This document shows, piece after piece, positions 62,232 through 64,000 of a stretch of 64,000 nt of DNA. The position numbers and the translations under genes were made by a program. The notes beneath the pieces were generated by a model. The model searched no databases, had not been told where the DNA came from, and worked only from the letters and a program-made list of their open reading frames with translations. Source of the stretch: Algoriphagus sp. A40 (GTDB taxonomy: Bacteria; Bacteroidota; Bacteroidia; Cytophagales; Cyclobacteriaceae); the NCBI RefSeq assembly GCF_002002735.1, contig NZ_MUNY01000078.1:310001-374000 (forward strand). Direction: 5' to 3'. Position 1 is the first letter of the stretch, and each line of letters starts with the position of its first letter.

Positions 62232-64000
62232 TCAGCGGATCAGAATCTTTTTTGTCAAAACTTGGCGATCCTCAGCTTCTAATTGCAGAAAATAAAGACC
62301 GGGATTGAGCACTTGGGTTTGAATTTCAACCTCACGATTGGCTGGAATGTTGATTTCATCCAAAATAACCTGACCAAAACTGGAAATCAGTTTTGCGGTG
62401 GCGGATGTATTGCTGATGACTTTAAAAGGGCCATTGGTTGGATTGGGATAGACCTTGACTAGAAAATCACCTTCTCCCGGATTTTGGCTTTCCAAGGATT
62501 TTAGATAAGTGATTCCACCGCCCCGACTACCTAAAATCAAATCTGGTCCTTCCTCGAAAGCAGGGTTGAGTACCGAAATCCAGGTGTTTCTGCCCAGTCG
62601 GGTTGGTAGATTTTCATTCCCTATTTTCAGCAAAACTTCTTCCCGAATCTCCGAATTCATGAAATCACGGATTCGGATCAGTTTACCGGTTTGATCCGCG
62701 GTGAAAAGATCAGGATTAGTTTTGAAATGGACTCCTACACTCAAATTTCGATTGGCTGGATTGTCGACAAATCCCAAAAAATCCTCTTCACGCAAGGTCA
62801 CTGAATTGCCAGCAAAATTGACTTCGTAAAGATCCAAAGCTCCATTTTGGCCGGCAATCAGGAGATAGTCTTTTCCCTCAAATGGAAAAAATGTAAGCTG
62901 ATCTCCGCGACGAGGCGTCCATCCACTCAGATTGAAATCTACAAATCCGCTGCCTTCTGATCTAAGTAAAAGCTGGGTTGGGACTGAGTTGATGATTCGC
63001 GTTCCGGAGATCAAAAAGTAATCCCTGTTTTGAATGTCGGTGTATTCGATCAATTGGAGATCCAGAAGATTTTGCTCAGAAAGCTCCATCCAATCACTCT
63101 CCAGCAACTCGAACTCTGAACCGCTGTATGCCATTCGAAATGCCTGTCCTGAGACTGTTTGGTCTGTTTTTACATTTGCAGTGAGCCAAAGTTCTCCTCC
63201 AAATTTGTTGCCTCTGAAAAACGGACGGGCATTTTCTCCCAAATCAAAGAGTTGAGATTGGAGGAAATTCGGGTCTTGTGTCCCGCTTTCATCCAGTTTG
63301 ACGATGGATTTGGCAAAGTCGATTTTGTAGTCAAAGGAGGCCTCATTGGTATTGAGACTGATGATCAATTCCTCCTCGATAAATTGACCGATATGGAAAA
63401 TCGGGAACTCCGGGAGGCTGCCAAAGCCGGGAATTTCTTTTAAAAAACTTGTGAAAAGCGGAGCCGCATCGGTACCGAAATTGGGTAAATAATACAAGGT
63501 GTTACACTCATCCCTCCCTAAAACCAGGTCTGCAATCCCATCTCCGGAAAAGTCTCGATACAAAATGCTGTGGCCGCCGGCATGTTGGATTCGTGCGTTT
63601 TCGTCAGTTCTTTCGGAGGGAATAATTGGCCTTCCATCACACTTTTCCCCAAAAGAGAAATCCGAACAGCCACAGAAAACGAAATTCCCCCAAAAGCTTT
63701 GGGGAAAAGCAAAGCCATCGATGTCAGCGATTCCTTTTCTCTCGATCGAAGAGTTTTTATAATATTCAAGGAAATCTCCCGAGGCAAAATTGAATATCAC
63801 CAGATCCAAGTCTCCGTCTCCGTCCAGATCTTTAATTAAAGGAGTGTCCAGATTATTTGCCTGAATATTGCCAGAACCATCTAGCCTGAGGAAATTTTGG
63901 GCCATCGTCCAGGAGATTTGTGAGCCCTGCGAAGTATTTCGATAGGCTTTAATTCCTAAAGCTGTAGAGGTGAAAAGGTCTTTTTTTCCGTCTCCGTCAA
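62232..64000 (-). CDS. FG-GAP/VCBS repeat protein with type IX secretion C-terminal domain (5' end missing)
   Basis: The frame is open to the right edge of the window (589 codons visible), so the start lies outside; an ATG at 63905 is only internal. Calcium-binding repeats are visible near the edge (DGDGKKDLF, then KDLDGDGDLDLVIFN, later DFSGDGIADLVLG), as in integrin-like FG-GAP/VCBS propellers. The last 75 residues form a type IX secretion sorting domain, with VKVYPNPTNGPFKV, a central SSFGQVILDE and the final LTKKILIR. It is predicted to be exported by the T9SS and attached to the surface or released. Confidence 0.88.
   Translation of the reverse strand, partial: DGDGKKDLFTSTALGIKAYRNTSQGSQISWTMAQNFLRLDGSGNIQANNLDTPLIKDLDGDGDLDLVIFNFASGDFLEYYKNSSIERKGIADIDGFAFPQSFWGNFVFCGCSDFSFGEKCDGRPIIPSERTDENARIQHAGGHSILYRDFSGDGIADLVLGRDECNTLYYLPNFGTDAAPLFTSFLKEIPGFGSLPEFPIFHIGQFIEEELIISLNTNEASFDYKIDFAKSIVKLDESGTQDPNFLQSQLFDLGENARPFFRGNKFGGELWLTANVKTDQTVSGQAFRMAYSGSEFELLESDWMELSEQNLLDLQLIEYTDIQNRDYFLISGTRIINSVPTQLLLRSEGSGFVDFNLSGWTPRRGDQLTFFPFEGKDYLLIAGQNGALDLYEVNFAGNSVTLREEDFLGFVDNPANRNLSVGVHFKTNPDLFTADQTGKLIRIRDFMNSEIREEVLLKIGNENLPTRLGRNTWISVLNPAFEEGPDLILGSRGGGITYLKSLESQNPGEGDFLVKVYPNPTNGPFKVISNTSATAKLISSFGQVILDEINIPANREVEIQTQVLNPGLYFLQLEAEDRQVLTKKILIR

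Overview
The window comes from a Bacteroidetes chromosome, most likely order Cytophagales and close to Cyclobacteriaceae (Algoriphagus-like). The evidence is a SusC/SusD outer-membrane pair, gliding ABC transporter genes gldA-gldF-gldG, a cargo protein with a type IX secretion C-terminal domain, FtsZ with the Bacteroidetes-type tail, bacillithiol enzyme BshC, and promoters of the Bacteroidetes form TAnnTTTG. It is mostly housekeeping DNA. I saw no rRNA, tRNA, CRISPR array, insertion sequence or prophage.

Layout. 1-11.6 kb: division and cell-wall (dcw) cluster, end of ftsI, then murE-mraY-murD-ftsW-murG-murC-ftsQ-ftsA-ftsZ, nearly all overlapping or abutting. 11.6-15.1 kb: flavin reductase, purine nucleoside phosphorylase, an AT-rich orphan membrane protein and a secreted M20 amidohydrolase. 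15.1-20.6 kb: an SDR, gldAFG and dnaN. 20.7-23.7 kb, minus strand: a coiled-coil membrane protein, then mnmD, ispF and an M16 peptidase with ATGA overlaps. 23.9-26.6 kb: bshC-fthC and a small outer-membrane protein. 27-32.9 kb: susC-susD plus a third lipoprotein. 33-39 kb: complete 2-oxoglutarate dehydrogenase complex (E1, two-lipoyl E2, E3). 39-49.3 kb: DUF2520 protein, pirin, M20 carbamoylase-like hydrolase, acyl-ACP desaturase, beta-propeller lipoprotein, M19 dipeptidase, a small secreted protein and clpB. 49.4-64 kb, all minus strand: a cysteine-rich/TTR membrane protein, a DUF5916 protein with a TonB-dependent receptor, cation antiporter, NAD(P)-binding protein, S9 peptidase, amidohydrolase and a truncated type IX secreted protein.

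How they fit. The dcw block makes and polymerises lipid II and builds the divisome. GldAFG and the type IX cargo point to gliding or type IX secretion. The secreted peptidases, amidohydrolases and TonB/Sus proteins suit a heterotroph feeding on peptides and polymers.

The most unusual signal lies between genes. Four intergenic loci carry degenerate arrays with a strict 7-base period. Words vary from unit to unit while the phase is kept. Two arrays are mirrored into long imperfect hairpins and share words, and at three loci a neighbouring gene's stop codon lies inside the array. A second oddity is murG: it has no ATG, GTG or TTG start upstream of its essential glycine-rich motif, and its frame is continuous with ftsW apart from one TAA.
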